DNA of 64,000 bases from Monilinia fructicola. Lineage: Eukaryota > Ascomycota > Leotiomycetes > Helotiales > Sclerotiniaceae. Each line of letters begins with the position of its first letter. Position 1 is the stretch's first letter. Below are positions 23,016-35,178 of this stretch, one piece after another. The stretch spans positions 1,691,001 through 1,755,000 of the forward strand of contig VICG01000015.1 in NCBI GenBank assembly GCA_008692225.1, read 5' to 3'. The position numbers were made by a program, and so were the translations under genes. Below the pieces are notes generated by a model, which saw nothing but the letters and a program-made list of their open reading frames with translations, ran no database searches and was not told the DNA's origin.

Positions 23016-25707
23016 ATGTCACCAGAACATGAAGTCATCATATGCTATTGCATAAAGTGTGGTCTTGAGCTTGGTAGCTTCGATAATTCATGGGAAGGTC
23101 TTGGGAAAACCTATTACATACCTAAAGTAACAAGAGGTATCAAGGGATTCAAAGGAGTTGGTACTATCAAACTGGCCAACGGGCTAGCCCAAGTCGGGAC
23201 CGTTATTGAAAATAGGTATGAAATCTTTGGAATTAGTTTTATTATACACTACTCATGATTCTTAGTGCTCTTCAAGATTTATCGTGCGCAGAATGTCGTG
23301 AAATATTAGGTCTGCGATGTGATAGCGCACCAGAAAATCATCTGTTAAAAAGGTATGAAGAGTGTTTGCAATCTTAAAGTTAGTACAAATGCTAATATCT
23401 GATAGGGATCAACTACTTTTATGCGCCAAGAAATTGAGAATGGAATCACAGCAAACAGGGAGAAAAGCAGTATTGGGTGTCACGAAAACGCATGACTTGA
23501 AGAAATCTTCAAATAGTTCAGGTTCTCCGTTCACATCATCCATATTATCTCATACTACTCGGCCTAGAGATGTTTCCCATCAGGATATCGAAAAGTCTTT
23601 CACTCCAGCAGTATCTTTACCACCGATGCTCGGTGAAGCAGCTCTCACCTCAACAATCCGTGAACAACGAAAAGATATTGACCGTATTGATGCTGCTGTG
23701 GGTCGTCTTCAGAAAGATATACAAGATGTCAAATTTTTCATGGAAGATGTCCGGCGAGAGATGAGAGAAATTCGAAGCACTCGACCTGTTGCTGAAAGTA
23801 TGATTGATAATCTGAGAACGGATGTTCTCCACCTTGGCGATAAAGCGAATGAAGTAGATGATATGCGTTCACAGCTTGAATCTCTTCGTACTCGGATCAA
23901 GGATATAGAGGAAGCTTTTCGTAATGCTAAGGTTTCGAAATCACGAGCAGAAAACACCCCCACAGCTTCTGCTGAACACCAAAATGTACAAATGCTGCGG
24001 AGGCCAGTAGCTCGTGAAAAAGGCCATACGAGAGACCTTAAAATAGCAGAATCCTATAGGGCATCCAGACGAAAAAGACGATATAGCGAAGCCGAATCTA
24101 ACCAGATGGAGGACAAAGTTTCAAATATCACAAATCTTAAGCAACACAAACGCAGGAGGCAACCTGAATTTCAACAGGATGAATCTTCAAAATCTTGCTC
24201 CAGTACCCCTATCGGCCTCTCGAATGAAGAGGCCTCAACTCCTTCACAATATCGCATCGAGTCCCCTATTCTCGGTCGTTACAATAATAATTATGATAAT
24301 GATCATACTCAGCAATATGATGATCAGGATATGGAGCACGATAACGAAGTACAGATTCCCGAGTCACCCTCCCAACAAATCGCAACGGAAATGAACACTC
24401 CTAAAGAACGACAGAATAATGAGAAATATCAATGTCTTCGAGACATCTCCAGAAATACTACAAACCAAATACCCGAATCATCTCAAGGGACATCCCCATC
24501 CCCATCCCAACCCTCCAAAATCCCTCCTAAAATATCGGATGGGTACCCTTTCACTTCTCATCTACACCTACCTCGCATTCAGTATCAAAGCCCGTATGTA
24601 CAACCAGAAATACCTGACTCTCCGCAACCAGAACCCGCCCAGACCCAATATCAAAGCCCATACCAAAGCCCACGGCTGCAACCCCAGGCTCAATATCAAA
24701 GTCCAAATCAAGTACCCCAAATACCCATCCAGGACACTCAAGAACAAGAACTTCCGATGCTTACACATCGATCTCGCGGCCGCCCTAAGGGTTCCAAGAA
24801 TGTATTGTCACCCCTTGACCCTAGCATCATAATTGATTCTAGTAGTGAAATGTTGCCTGGGCCAGGAAGAGCTTTGCGGAGGAGGACTATTCCAATTCCG
24901 AGTTCGGATTCTGCTGCGAAGCCGCTGGTAGCAGAAGTTCCAGGTACTTCAGGAAATGATACAACGATTGAATTGACTGGATGTGAGGATGGGGTGACTA
25001 GTGAGCTTCAGCGGGATGGGAAGAGTCGAATTGCGCAGCTGGGAGGTCAGGGTAAAGACGAAAATTCTACTTTGGCACAAGAAGCGGAAGAGGCATTCAT
25101 GTCTCACTTTATAAATCCTACCAAAAGAACTCGGAGAAGCACCCGCAGTTCTCATCACAGGTCTATAGTCGATTTCTCTAGCGAGGATAATGTGGGTGGA
25201 AATTTGGAGGTTGCTGGTACGAGTACGTTGGTAGAAGTTCAGGTTCAAGTTAAAGACATACATTCCGCTTTAGCCGAAGATGATATCGAGAACACATCCC
25301 AGGATCTAAGACCTACAAAACGGACCCGGAGAAACACTCGAAGTTCCCGCCGTAGACCCTCAGTAGATCTAGACTCTGCTATTACCTCTAGAACTACAGC
25401 TACCGCTGATTTTATCACTATAGACGATGAATTTATAAAGAAACATGCCGAACGACACAGGAGATCTATCGGTGTGTCCAAGGAGACAACTTCTGATGAT
25501 GGTGGAGATCATGCCGATATCTATACCGAGAGGAGAAAAGGCCAGCAAAGTGAAAGGGACTATGAACGGGAAGAGGAGAATGAGAGGGGGAGGGCGAAGG
25601 ATCGGGCGAGAGAGCAAGAAAAACGACGAAGAAGTACACGAAGGAAAGAATTGGAGAGGAGAGAGGAATTGGTTAAAAAGGCGCTAAGGTTGGCGAGGGA
25701 TTATTGA
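23016..25707 (+). CDS. Large Mis18-like zinc-fold protein with coiled coil and AT-hook
   Basis: Exons 23016-23215, 23266-23352 and 23406-25707 join to 862 residues. Residues 8-105 resemble the Yippee/Mis18 zinc fold: CIKC at 12-15 and CAEC at 74-77, followed by GLRCDSAPE and LLKRDQLLLC, the same order of elements as in human Mis18-alpha. Mis18 proteins are part of the machinery that deposits CENP-A at centromeres. Next come a coiled coil at roughly 170-285, a long low-complexity region with four QYQSP repeats, an AT-hook (RGRPKGSKN, near residue 553) and two similar KRTRR-TRSS basic blocks. The C-terminus is a charged Arg/Glu helix. The family is much shorter elsewhere, about 200 residues, so the long tail is unusual. 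The zinc fold call is good; the centromere role is inferred. Confidence 0.75.
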
Positions 25708-27505
25708 AGAGATTACTGTCACTATGTGCATACACTGAAAGAGCTGTCTCATTAGAACTTCTTACAACGACATCCGCGTTCTAGTCTCGAGACTATTTCT
25801 AATAGATTCTTATCAATTTGCCTTGTGGTATCAGCGCTTGTTACACCATGCGTAGATACCCGTCAGTATAGTAGTTTCGGGTAAATATTTCGAATATCCT
25901 TTGTTCTCGATATGGACCAAGGGCCTTCCTTTATGAACGTATCGTAATTATTCTATGGATTTAGCAATCAATTAGGATATCTCGGAGTGGAAGATCTAGT
26001 GGATTCTCAGTGGCTACACAGACAGGTACATCAATCTCCATTCCATCAATTCATGTGATACTTCGTTCTCCCGTAGCCCCAATCTCAGCATTATTCTATG
26101 CATACGCAAGCGAAGTGCTCGAAACTTCGCTAAATACGGGCAGGGAGCAATACATAACCCAAGACTCACAGTTCATCACCAGCCGACAGCGTATGACCGT
26201 TGATTTTCCTCCTTCCAGAATGCCAATCTGCATGTGCAGATGTTGAGTATGATGGAATGAAGAAGAGGAGCTTGCAGCCCCCCCCCCCCCACCCCCATTC
26301 TCATGGTATCTGATGCATCCGATAAATCCGATGGACCTACACGTAACCCTTACGTCGCACGGGAAACGGCAGTGCATGCAATTCACGGGTTTCAGCATAC
26401 ACCATGATGAGTTCCCCGCTCTATCCCGCTACATGGACTCATCTCGTATGGGCTGAGGGAACGTAGCTCGGGCGATCTACGCAAATCTGGATCCCAGCCG
26501 GGGCAACGAAAGCCCATCGTTGTATGAGACGAGTCGACGCGCAAACGCGCCTCGATCCACGCTGAGCAGAATTCCACATCGCCTGGTGATATCTAGCTGG
26601 TCGCGCACAACCAACAGCCCCGCATCGCCGCCATCCACCCCCCACAGCACAAGAGCAATAGATCGCCTGCCCACCAACCAAGCCGATTACGCCCCAGAAG
26701 GAACGTAAGTCACGATCCATCCTTCGGCAAGGGTGCGGGATGATACTGAAGCGCGGAAAAGCGGGGCCGAGATGTGCGGCGGTGGGAAAACGTTTGGTGT
26801 ATGCTGCGGCACTTTATGCGGCGCGGCGTCGATAGCTACGGGTTCTATAAATATGGCGCGTAATTACCCAAGAATACAAACTTGTTGACCTCGTCCGCTC
26901 GCGCGGCAAACGAAACACGATTTGGATGCGACGTGCTGTTTGTATATGTGGAGAGGGACAGCCCATGGTAATCTTACAGTACCTTGCTCAGGTGGTCGTG
27001 AAATGGAAGACTGGGTGGATCCGATACGTCGGTCGTGGGGATTGAGGAAAATTTGGACCGAGATAGAATCATGCGGTAGAGCATAAGATATGGAAATAGT
27101 TTCTTTAGTGAATAGTCTCGAACTAAGAGACTGCGGTTAGACTGTCCTGAAATATATGATGGCTTGCGTGGAAAACAAGACAGAGCAAAGGGAGAGAAAC
27201 ATAAGTTGAGGTATCATCGCATTGTCATTGCTGACTTCCCCCCATCAGCCCTCCAAACCCATCCTTTGTTTTTAACTACCACGTATTCATCCACACATTC
27301 CTCGGATAGCTAGCTGCTGCGCCCATTCCCACCAACAATAGTATAGTCCTTTTGGCCATTGCTCAATCCAATGCACACTCACTCACTACACACATCCCAT
27401 CGGACCTTCATTTTGGAACATCTCTACACCAAGTCACACCACACACGATATACAACACCACCTCCATTTCAAGCACCCAGTCTCCAGCACCACTCAAACT
27501 AGAAT
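25708..27505. other. Long convergent intergenic region
   Basis: About 1.8 kb between the ends of two convergent genes. The part from about 26400 to 26980 is rich in G, C and CpG compared with its surroundings and contains a TATAAATA at about 26846. There is a run of 12 C near 26279-26290. No open frame has recognisable protein content, but a noncoding transcript is possible. Confidence 0.45.
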
Positions 27506-30352
27506 CTAAATCTCATCCACATCCTCTTCCTCTTCCCTGCTAACTCTCTTCCCTCTACTATCCAAAGTGTTCAAGCTAATGCTATCGCTATCCCCAGTAT
27601 CTCTCCCCTGCATCCCCAAAGCCTGTCTCCCCATCTCATTATCCTTCAAGAATTCTCTCAACTTCTCCTTTCCAATCTCGACTCCTTGAGTACTGGCCGC
27701 GTTCATCATGCTGATGATTGGGCCCCAAAGGTTAAGTGTGTGTGTAATATATGCTCCGATACCACAGAGAATGAGGAAGATAAAGTAAATTGGGTTACGA
27801 AGGACTATGGCAATTGTATGTCAGTGATTATGTTTAGTGGGGAAAAAAATATTCAAGACAGGGGAAGAATAAACGTACCAGCAAGAATCTCGTTCCAACC
27901 TAAAGCCAACAATAGACCATAAAAGTACAAAGGAACTTGAGAAACACCACCAATAGCACTGCGTTTAGCTTCAACATATACACCATCTGCCGTTTTCTTG
28001 AATCGAACGACGAGGTCTTGACGTTTAGCTTCACTAAGAACCGTCATTTCTTCGTCAAGACTCTTCCCTTCTTCCTCGTCCACACCACCAATAGGTGTTA
28101 GATCCTCTTCATCTTTAGGATCAACACTAGCAGGAGCGCCACCAATCCAATCCGGTAACCCGGGAAGCGATAATGTTTCCGAGAGTTTGAATTTTGCCAA
28201 TAATGGGATAAGTGTAAGAGTCGACTCTCTGGCTTTGGTGTAAATTCCCTCGATATCATCAGAAGGACGCCATATACGTGGGACACCCGCTTCATCGTAG
28301 CGGAATTTGTCCTCAAAGTTTTCTCGGAGTTTGAGAAGGATGTTACCTTCCATGACTTCTTCGTCAATCTTGGCTCGGAGAACACCCCAACTCTTCCTCC
28401 TCAGACGCCATAAGCCGACTTCAATCTCATCCTCACTGGCATCAAAGCTCTTTGCTCGATCAACGAATTTAGACTCTGCTTCCTTGACTGTATCAATGAA
28501 AGTTTTCCAAATTCTATCCCACAGGTCTTTCTCGGTAGCAGGCTTTTCACCATTCTCAGGTGCTCCACCACCTCCTCTTCCAGAACCGAGCTTGGTGAAT
28601 TCGAGTCCAATTGAATCATTCAATCGCGACCTTACCCACCTCTCAACTCTTGTTGCAAGACGTCTCATTTCTTCCTTTCTAAGATTACCGCTAACTTCAT
28701 TAAGATCCTTTTCATAGAGCTCGTATTGAGACTTGAAATCAGTCCATGCTAGGCCTTCGATATAGAGGCTCTTTGCTTCTTCCTCAAAAGTTTTAAGCGC
28801 AGCTGCCTTCTCTCGTTCCACAATATCCGCGAATTCATATGAAGCTGCCCTCTTTTGGCCAGTCTTTACAGCAGTCGAAACGGCATCACTGAATGACGCA
28901 ACACCTGACTTATGAGCTGCCGTTAATTGTCCATGGTATAATGCCTTGAGTCTTGTATCGATCTTGGCTTCAAGCTCGGTACGCTTCAAAGTATATACAC
29001 CTTTGTGATACCTGCTGGCTTCCGTTTCGAAGTTCTTGACAGTAGTAGTGCGTGCAGTTTTTCCGATAACACCCAAGTCCGCAAGAACAGTAGGTTTTCC
29101 TGATCTGGTATCTTCTGCCTGTTTCTCCTCAAGGGGTTGAATCTTTCCGTCGAATGAGACCAAGACTTCGCGAGAGATTTCATCGCAACGGAATTGTGCC
29201 AAAAGTTCTTGCTGAGTGGGAAGGTCCAAATCCTTGTTGCTCACGATTTGATCCCAGACACCCTCTGCATATACTGAAAATCCATCTGCAGGAATCCGGC
29301 GGTGATATTCTGGCAGGAAAATACCTCCCTCAAATCCGACATCATCCGCCCTTGCAGATTTGTGTCCAGCTCTAAATCGTGTACCGAGCTTTTGAACTTC
29401 TGTAACGAACTTGTCTGGCTGTAAAATTTTATGAGGTAGAGCTGCAAATGCAAAGTCGAAATAGTCTTCTATCCTTGAGCTCTCGAGGCCAGCGGGTTTG
29501 GAGAGAGAAGTCCATATCGAGGTTAGATCCTGAATAAGAGTTTCCTTTAAGTTCGCGAGTGGAGTGGTTCCAAGATGGTCTCGAATAACGAAAAATAGAA
29601 GGGACCGTGGGGTAGACCTGTGGGGGAGTTGTTACTAAATTTGTTAATGATCTTCAGAAAGAGTAAACATACTGCTTGTCCTTTAAGAAGAGTTGACAGT
29701 TAACTTCGAATACGGTTTTTAGTAATCCCATATTTGCGCCTTGGTATAATCCCACTTGATGCTCCCATATATTTACAATGAGAACCTCAGACGTGGCTAG
29801 GGCAAAAAGTGCACTTTTTCTTTCAAAGTCTTGATCCTCACCTCGCTCTCGACCATCTGTTCCCTCCACATCCATAACCAAAATATTGTCTGCCATAGTT
29901 TCGGTTTCAGAAGCTCCAGAGCTTTGATTTTTGTTCTTGGACATCCATATTCCTTTTGTAGTCTGCCTCCTCTCCCTTTCGGACATTACCCCAAATTGTG
30001 TGCCAAATAAATGGTTGAGAAGTGTAGACTTTCCAGTTGATTGTGATCCGAATACTGAAATAAGGTGATAGTTAAAGCCAGAGTGTGCCGTATCCGTATA
30101 TTGAAGATAGGTGTTGAGATTAGGACTATGCAAATTTTTCATCAGCTATGGGAAACCTTTCGATTTCATATTTGCGTACTTGAATTCCTTCTGCTCATCA
30201 ATAACTTGTATGCCATGTTCATACTGCTCTTTTGTCGGCGCATCGCCGACAGATGCAAAATTGCCGTTCATCGTCATGACTGAAGGAGCTGTAGGAAATC
30301 TTGAAGCTGCAGAAGGCCTTTCACCATGACCATTTAAGTTGGAAGTAGCCAT
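27506..30352 (-). CDS. SEY1: Sey1/RHD3 GTPase for homotypic ER membrane fusion
   Basis: A dynamin-like GTPase that joins ER tubules, the fungal counterpart of atlastin. Exons 30352-30180, 30125-29673, 29617-27879 and 27804-27506 join in frame to 887 residues, close to the family length. The GTPase domain has the P-loop GSQSTGKST near residue 90, the switch segment [20 protein letters not shown] and VIRDH (G4 region). The long three-helix-bundle middle follows. Two adjacent hydrophobic segments near residues 745-800 ([15 protein letters not shown] and [14 protein letters not shown]) form the membrane hairpin, and a short acidic cytoplasmic tail ends the protein. An in-frame ATG 15 bases upstream (30367) could add MPITD. 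A CACGTGAT lies 134 bases upstream of the start. Confidence 0.95.
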
Positions 30353-30485
30353 GTCTGTGATTGGCAAGCAAGAAAAGAATAATATAAGTGACGTTGAACG
30401 GTGAAAGAATACCCTTGTTGCTGCTCAAGGACAATTGGCATCTGATCTATATATCTCGGGTGAGTTTGAGCAAGTTTAGCCGACA

Positions 30486-30493
30486 CACGTGAT
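30486..30493 (+). promoter_or_regulatory. CACGTGAT E-box upstream of SEY1
   Basis: Exact CACGTGAT about 134 bases before the SEY1 start. It is one of several copies in front of housekeeping genes in this window. Binding by a Cbf1/bHLH-type factor is inferred from the core motif. Confidence 0.45.
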
Positions 30494-31801
30494 TGGAAGG
30501 TATGTGTGAGTGGTAAGGAGATGGTTTGTACTTATTAGTACGGAGCACTTGGCTGGTGGAATGTGAATAGGAGCGAATGAATGAATAACCTTGGAATGAT
30601 AAACAATCCATCTAATCCATCTAATCCATCTAATTCATTATTCAAGCAAGTTTCACTTGGATATGAATGTAAGTAAGAACTTATTATACTTGATTGTACT
30701 CGAGTAGGTACAAATAAGTAGGTAATTACTTTATACCATTGAATCATTATCCATATGCAGTAAATGTTGAAAGGAATGGTTGTTGAGTTCACCAGTTGTA
30801 ACACGTCACCTTGACAACGTACAAAGTACAACTTACAGGAATTTGATGCATAGACTGCGCAGGTGAGCCTCAGTCCATCTAATCAGATCAATCTGATCAT
30901 TGTTTGACGTGGAGTCTAACAATTCAACAACATTTTCGTCTAATGATGAAGAGATGAGGTACAAGCTTAAGGCTAAAATAGGCAAAAAGGAACTACTCGA
31001 GTATCCCATTCGATGACGGAGTATTCCTTCTTCCATTATTACTATTGCCTCCCGGTTGTCCTTACTGTATCATTATATAACTACTAACTACTCCGTAGAT
31101 GCTAGATACTACTGTCGAGTTATCATGGACCGACCTACTCCAGGTTTTTTCCCCTCTCTCCCCTTCCCCTCCCCCTCCCCTCCCCTCCCCCCTCCCGCTC
31201 CCGCTTCCGCTTCCCCCTTTTTTCCCCTACGGAGTATACTTTCCTGCGCCTTGGTTGACTTGATCCCACACTGTTCGGTAATCATGGTTCGTACTTACAA
31301 GCCTCCCTCGTATCTCATTATCCAAGTTTCAAAGATACAGTACCAAGATACAAAGATACGGTAAAGATAGGATTTATGAAACTTATCCTACACTACGTTT
31401 CTTTTACGTTATGATCTTACATTAAAGTTCTAGAAGGAAGTTCCTTGTAAATGACAGATGCCTTTGACAAATCCCTAGAGTATGAGTTTCCCCGATATTT
31501 AGACGCTATCACCATCGATAACTTATCTCTCATCCTCCATCCTCGGTGATCTTACGGCCTCGGAGTCCTCCTACTGTGTTTGATCTTTATCAACACTACA
31601 GTACAGTACAATACAGCCAGGACAGTACAGTGCAGTACACCCACCCTTTTATATCCTTTCAACTCTCTTCAACTGCTAGAGATTCAACCTCTCAGCATTT
31701 CCTTCATCGATCTTTCTCTTTCTCTTTCTCTCTCTCTTGGCTTTCCAAGTACTGTCTATTCAATCCTTCTGGTGTTTATTTTGGGTCCTTTCTAAAACAC
31801 A
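30494..31801. other. Divergent intergenic region between SEY1 and the permease
   Basis: Contains (CCATCTAAT)n-like repeats at 30608-30640, two TACTCGAGTA-type palindromes (near 30698 and 30995), TACTCCGTA motifs at 31089-31097 and 31228-31236, and a strong pyrimidine tract at 31145-31225. A CT-rich, TATA-like stretch at 31648-31735 just upstream of the permease looks like its promoter. Confidence 0.5.
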
Positions 31802-33686
31802 ATGGCTGCCTCGAATCAAGATGCTGCGTTGGCAAATATGGGATACACGGCTGAATTGCCTCGTTCTCTAAGCATGATGAGCATATTGGGTTTGTATGTT
31901 GCCATTCTCACGTCTTGATAGGTCCAAACTAACCCAATTACTAGATCATTTGCTATAATGGCAGTCCCATTCGGACTCAGCACGACATTCGCTTACTCCC
32001 TGACGGACGGCCAATCTGTGACCGTTTTATATGGTTGGATCTTTGTATCCCTCATATCACTTGCTATCGCTGCCTCATTGGCCGAGATATGCAGTGTATA
32101 TCCAACATCTGGAGGCGTATAGTAAGTACATATTCGAATTGATTCTGTTTTTGAAGAAAATATCAAGATTGCATTGCAATCGTCAATGCCGAGATTCGCC
32201 GAAATTTCCGAGCTCTTAAGCGGAGTATAGACTTAGACTGACTTTGAGATATAGTTACTGGTCTGCAATGCTTAGCACCAGGAAATATGCTCCGGTGGTA
32301 TCCTGGATCACGGGTTGGCTCACTTTGGTGGGAAATTGGACGGTGACTTTGTCTATCAACTTCTCGGTATGTTGAACCCCGGGAGCGTGGATGAAGCCAA
32401 ACTTCTAATGCCAACGAACAGGGCGCACAATTGATTCTAAGTTCCATCTCAATCTTCAATGAGGACTTTGTCGCCAATGCATGGCAAACGGTCCTTTGCT
32501 TCTGGGCTGTCATGGCCATTGCCTTCTCGGTAAATGTGTTTGGTGCAAAATATCTGGATTTGATCAACAAAATTTGTATATACTGGACTTCGGCTTCTGT
32601 GATTATTATCATTGTTACTCTCCTAGTAATGGCCGATGACCGTCGAGACGCTGAATTCGTTTTCACTCATTTCGATGCCTCGGCATCTGGTTGGCCATCG
32701 GGTTGGGCTTGGTTCGTAGGACTCCTTCAAGCCGCCTATACATTGACTGGTTACGGGATGGTCGCTGCCATGTGCGAAGAAGTGCAAAATCCCGAAAGAG
32801 AAGTTCCCAAGGCCATGGTTCTCTCGGTCTTTGCTGCCGGTGTTACTGGAGTGCTCTACTTAGTCCCTCTCCTATTTGTTCTTCCTGACGTTTCTTCAAT
32901 TCTCGGTCAATTGAACGGCCAACCTATCGGCTACATCTTCAAAACCGTGACCGGTTCCGCAGCCGGTGGATTCGGTCTCCTTTTCCTCATCCTCGGTATT
33001 CTCTTTTTCGCTGGTGTTGGCGCCTTAACCGCCGCAAGTCGATGCACGTATGCCTTTGCACGCGATGGCGCCATCCCCGGATCTCGTCTCTGGATGCAGG
33101 TTAATTCCAAATATGACATTCCATTATGGGGTCTCGTACTATCCACCGCTGTAGACTGCGTTCTTGGCTGTATCTATTTCGGTTCCTCGAGTGCGTTCAA
33201 TGCATTTACAGGTGTAGCTACCATCTGTCTCTCAGTTTCCTACGGTATTCCAATTTTGGTTAATCTTATACGGGGAAGACAAGCGGTGAAACATGCTTCG
33301 TTTTCATTGGGAAAGTTTGGCTTTGTTATTAATGCCATTACTGTTGTTGTGAGTACTACCGAGAATCCCATTCTTCTTGTCGATTTACTAATAAATGATC
33401 ACAGTGGATAACCCTCGCCATCATTCTCTTCTGCATGCCAACCGCCATTCCTGTCACTCCTTCAAGTATGAACTACGCGAGCGTGGTCTTTGTATTCTTC
33501 GCTTCTATAAGTCTTCTTTGGTATGTGATTAGAGGTAGAAAGGAGTTTAGCGGCCCTCCAGTTGTTTCGGCCGAAGAAGCGGAACACAATGGGGAGGTTT
33601 TGGGTAATATTGGAAGAGTTGTGACCGAGGATGGTAGTGGGCAGATTTCATATGGAAGTGATGCGGAAAAGGCCAGCCGGAAGTGA
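31802..33686 (+). CDS. APC-family amino-acid/GABA/choline permease
   Basis: Predicted plasma-membrane transporter of the fungal amino acid/choline transporter family. Exons 31802-31893, 31945-32121, 32255-32366, 32422-33348 and 33405-33686 join in frame to 529 residues. Features: LGLSFAIMAVPFGLSTT in the first membrane segment, the SLAEICSVYPTSGGVYYW element, YTLTGYGMVAAMCEEVQNPEREVPKAM with the family glutamates, and SRCTYAFARDGAIP before a late helix. About 11-12 membrane segments are visible. Both termini are hydrophilic. The closest-sounding families are the Uga4/Hnm1 type (GABA, choline or polyamine), but the substrate cannot be decided from these motifs. Transcription is away from SEY1, across a long shared intergenic region. 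Confidence 0.92.
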
Positions 33687-33905
33687 GGCCCTGAATTATG
33701 TATGATTATGATTACGATATATGAGTTTCATGTAGCAATATGGCTCGGAAAAGTTGGAACTAATGGGATATATGTATAAAATAGAACGCTATTGAATTTA
33801 TGGACATCTCTATCGAGGAGGTATCGTAGTCTGCTCATATTGGTGCAGTTCAGCATAGGTATAGCAAATCTAGCATACGGTCAAGAATAAATCTGGTAGC
33901 CATTG

Positions 33906-34862
33906 TCAGCCCTCAGCATCGACGTTCATCTTCGACCTCTCTTCTCTCTTCTTGTCCTTCTTCTCTTTCTTTCTCTGGGCTTTGAGAAGCTTCTTCGCTT
34001 CCTGCCTTGCCTTTCTTTCATCATCTGATGCCTGCTCAGTCTCGGGCTCTCCCTCATAAGCCTTCTCAGTATCTGGCGGCGGATTATTTTCCTTGGGGTT
34101 TACATCGATAGGCTTGCTGCGGAACAAATTGAAATCTTCCTCATCTACATCCATCTGATCAACAGCTTCAGGAGACTTGTTTTCCCCATTGCTCTGCTCA
34201 TCATCCCCCTCGGCTAAAGTATTCTTTTGTTTAGACTTCTTTCTCTTCTTTTTCTTCGACTTTTTCGACGTAACTTCTGTGCTTTCGTCTGCATCTTCCA
34301 GCTGAAGCAACAGCGCTTTATTCACCAACTCTTTTCCTTCTTCCGCTGCCTGATTTTGCGCAAGCAAAGCCTTGTTGATCAGTGGCACATCATCGTCCCC
34401 TCCATTTATCTTATTGTGTTTCGTCTTCAACTTCTTTGCTTTCCCCAGAGCAGTGCGACCTTCATCCTCATCGCTGCTAACAGCCATAGCCCTCTTCGCA
34501 CTCGCAGCTTTTTCCTCGGCGTCTCTTGCCTTACTAGCCCTCATCTCCCTAGAAGGAAGCATCTTGTCGCGAAGTGTTTTCTGATTACGTTCTGCTACAG
34601 GCTTCAAGAATTTCGCAAATGCCGGATCGGTATTGAGTGGTTGATTGCCTACTGGCGTAGGAAACCATAGAGCATCTTCTGCATCGATTTCCTCTTGCGT
34701 CTTACGGTGTCGCTCGGTAGGGTACTTGGCTAGGATATTTTCCGCAATAGCTTCACGTTTGGCAAGGGCCATCTGAATACGGTTCATTTTCGCATTGAAT
34801 TCCTCCCATGTTTCCTTCTTGAGCGTCGGTTGTTCCGATTGATCATCTGCGGGCTTTACCAT
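33906..34862 (-). CDS. Lysine-rich charged protein of unknown function
   Basis: I do not recognise this protein. A single exon encodes 318 residues with no membrane segment. Residues 15-95 look folded (WEEFNAKMNRIQMALAKRE, EDALWFPTPVGNQPLN and FLKPVAERN), and the rest is low complexity with acidic patches and lysine tracts (KKSKKKKRKKSK) typical of nuclear or nucleolar proteins. The basic C-terminus ends in a run of Lys/Arg/Glu. It is divergent from the succinyl-CoA ligase gene with 316 bases between starts, and convergent with the permease, only 219 bases away. A nucleolar or RNA-associated role would fit the composition but is a guess. Confidence 0.75.
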   Translation of the reverse strand: MVKPADDQSEQPTLKKETWEEFNAKMNRIQMALAKREAIAENILAKYPTERHRKTQEEIDAEDALWFPTPVGNQPLNTDPAFAKFLKPVAERNQKTLRDKMLPSREMRASKARDAEEKAASAKRAMAVSSDEDEGRTALGKAKKLKTKHNKINGGDDDVPLINKALLAQNQAAEEGKELVNKALLLQLEDADESTEVTSKKSKKKKRKKSKQKNTLAEGDDEQSNGENKSPEAVDQMDVDEEDFNLFRSKPIDVNPKENNPPPDTEKAYEGEPETEQASDDERKARQEAKKLLKAQRKKEKKDKKREERSKMNVDAEG

Positions 34863-35178
34863 GATGATGCTTTATTCTGTATGGTGCGATGTTGGATCCT
34901 CGTGCGGGTGTACCTGGGTTCGTATGTTCATTCGTTGGAATCAAAATGTTCTATTATAACCTTGGAAATGCTAGAATAAAAATAATAATCTCGTAAGCTC
35001 GAAGTTTCAAAAAGTTTCAAGGTTTCCTCCCACCCACGTGAAATTAGCGGAGCCGGTTCCTTCTGCCTTCCGTATTAGCTTCGCGAATTCCCGTTTGACG
35101 GAAGGACAATCATTGAAAAAAAGATCTGGTTAAGATAGAAAGACGGCATTGTGTCTTCCACTTTTAATTTCTATCAAA
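34863..35178. promoter_or_regulatory. Divergent promoter region with CACGTG
   Basis: 316 bases between two start codons. It holds CACGTG at 35035-35040 within CACCCACGTGAA, and an AAGTTTCAA duplicated at 35003-35020. Confidence 0.4.

Noticed and set aside
26439..26720. Minus-strand open frames in the GC-rich island
   Set aside because: No recognisable content and no neighbouring exons; better read as noncoding.
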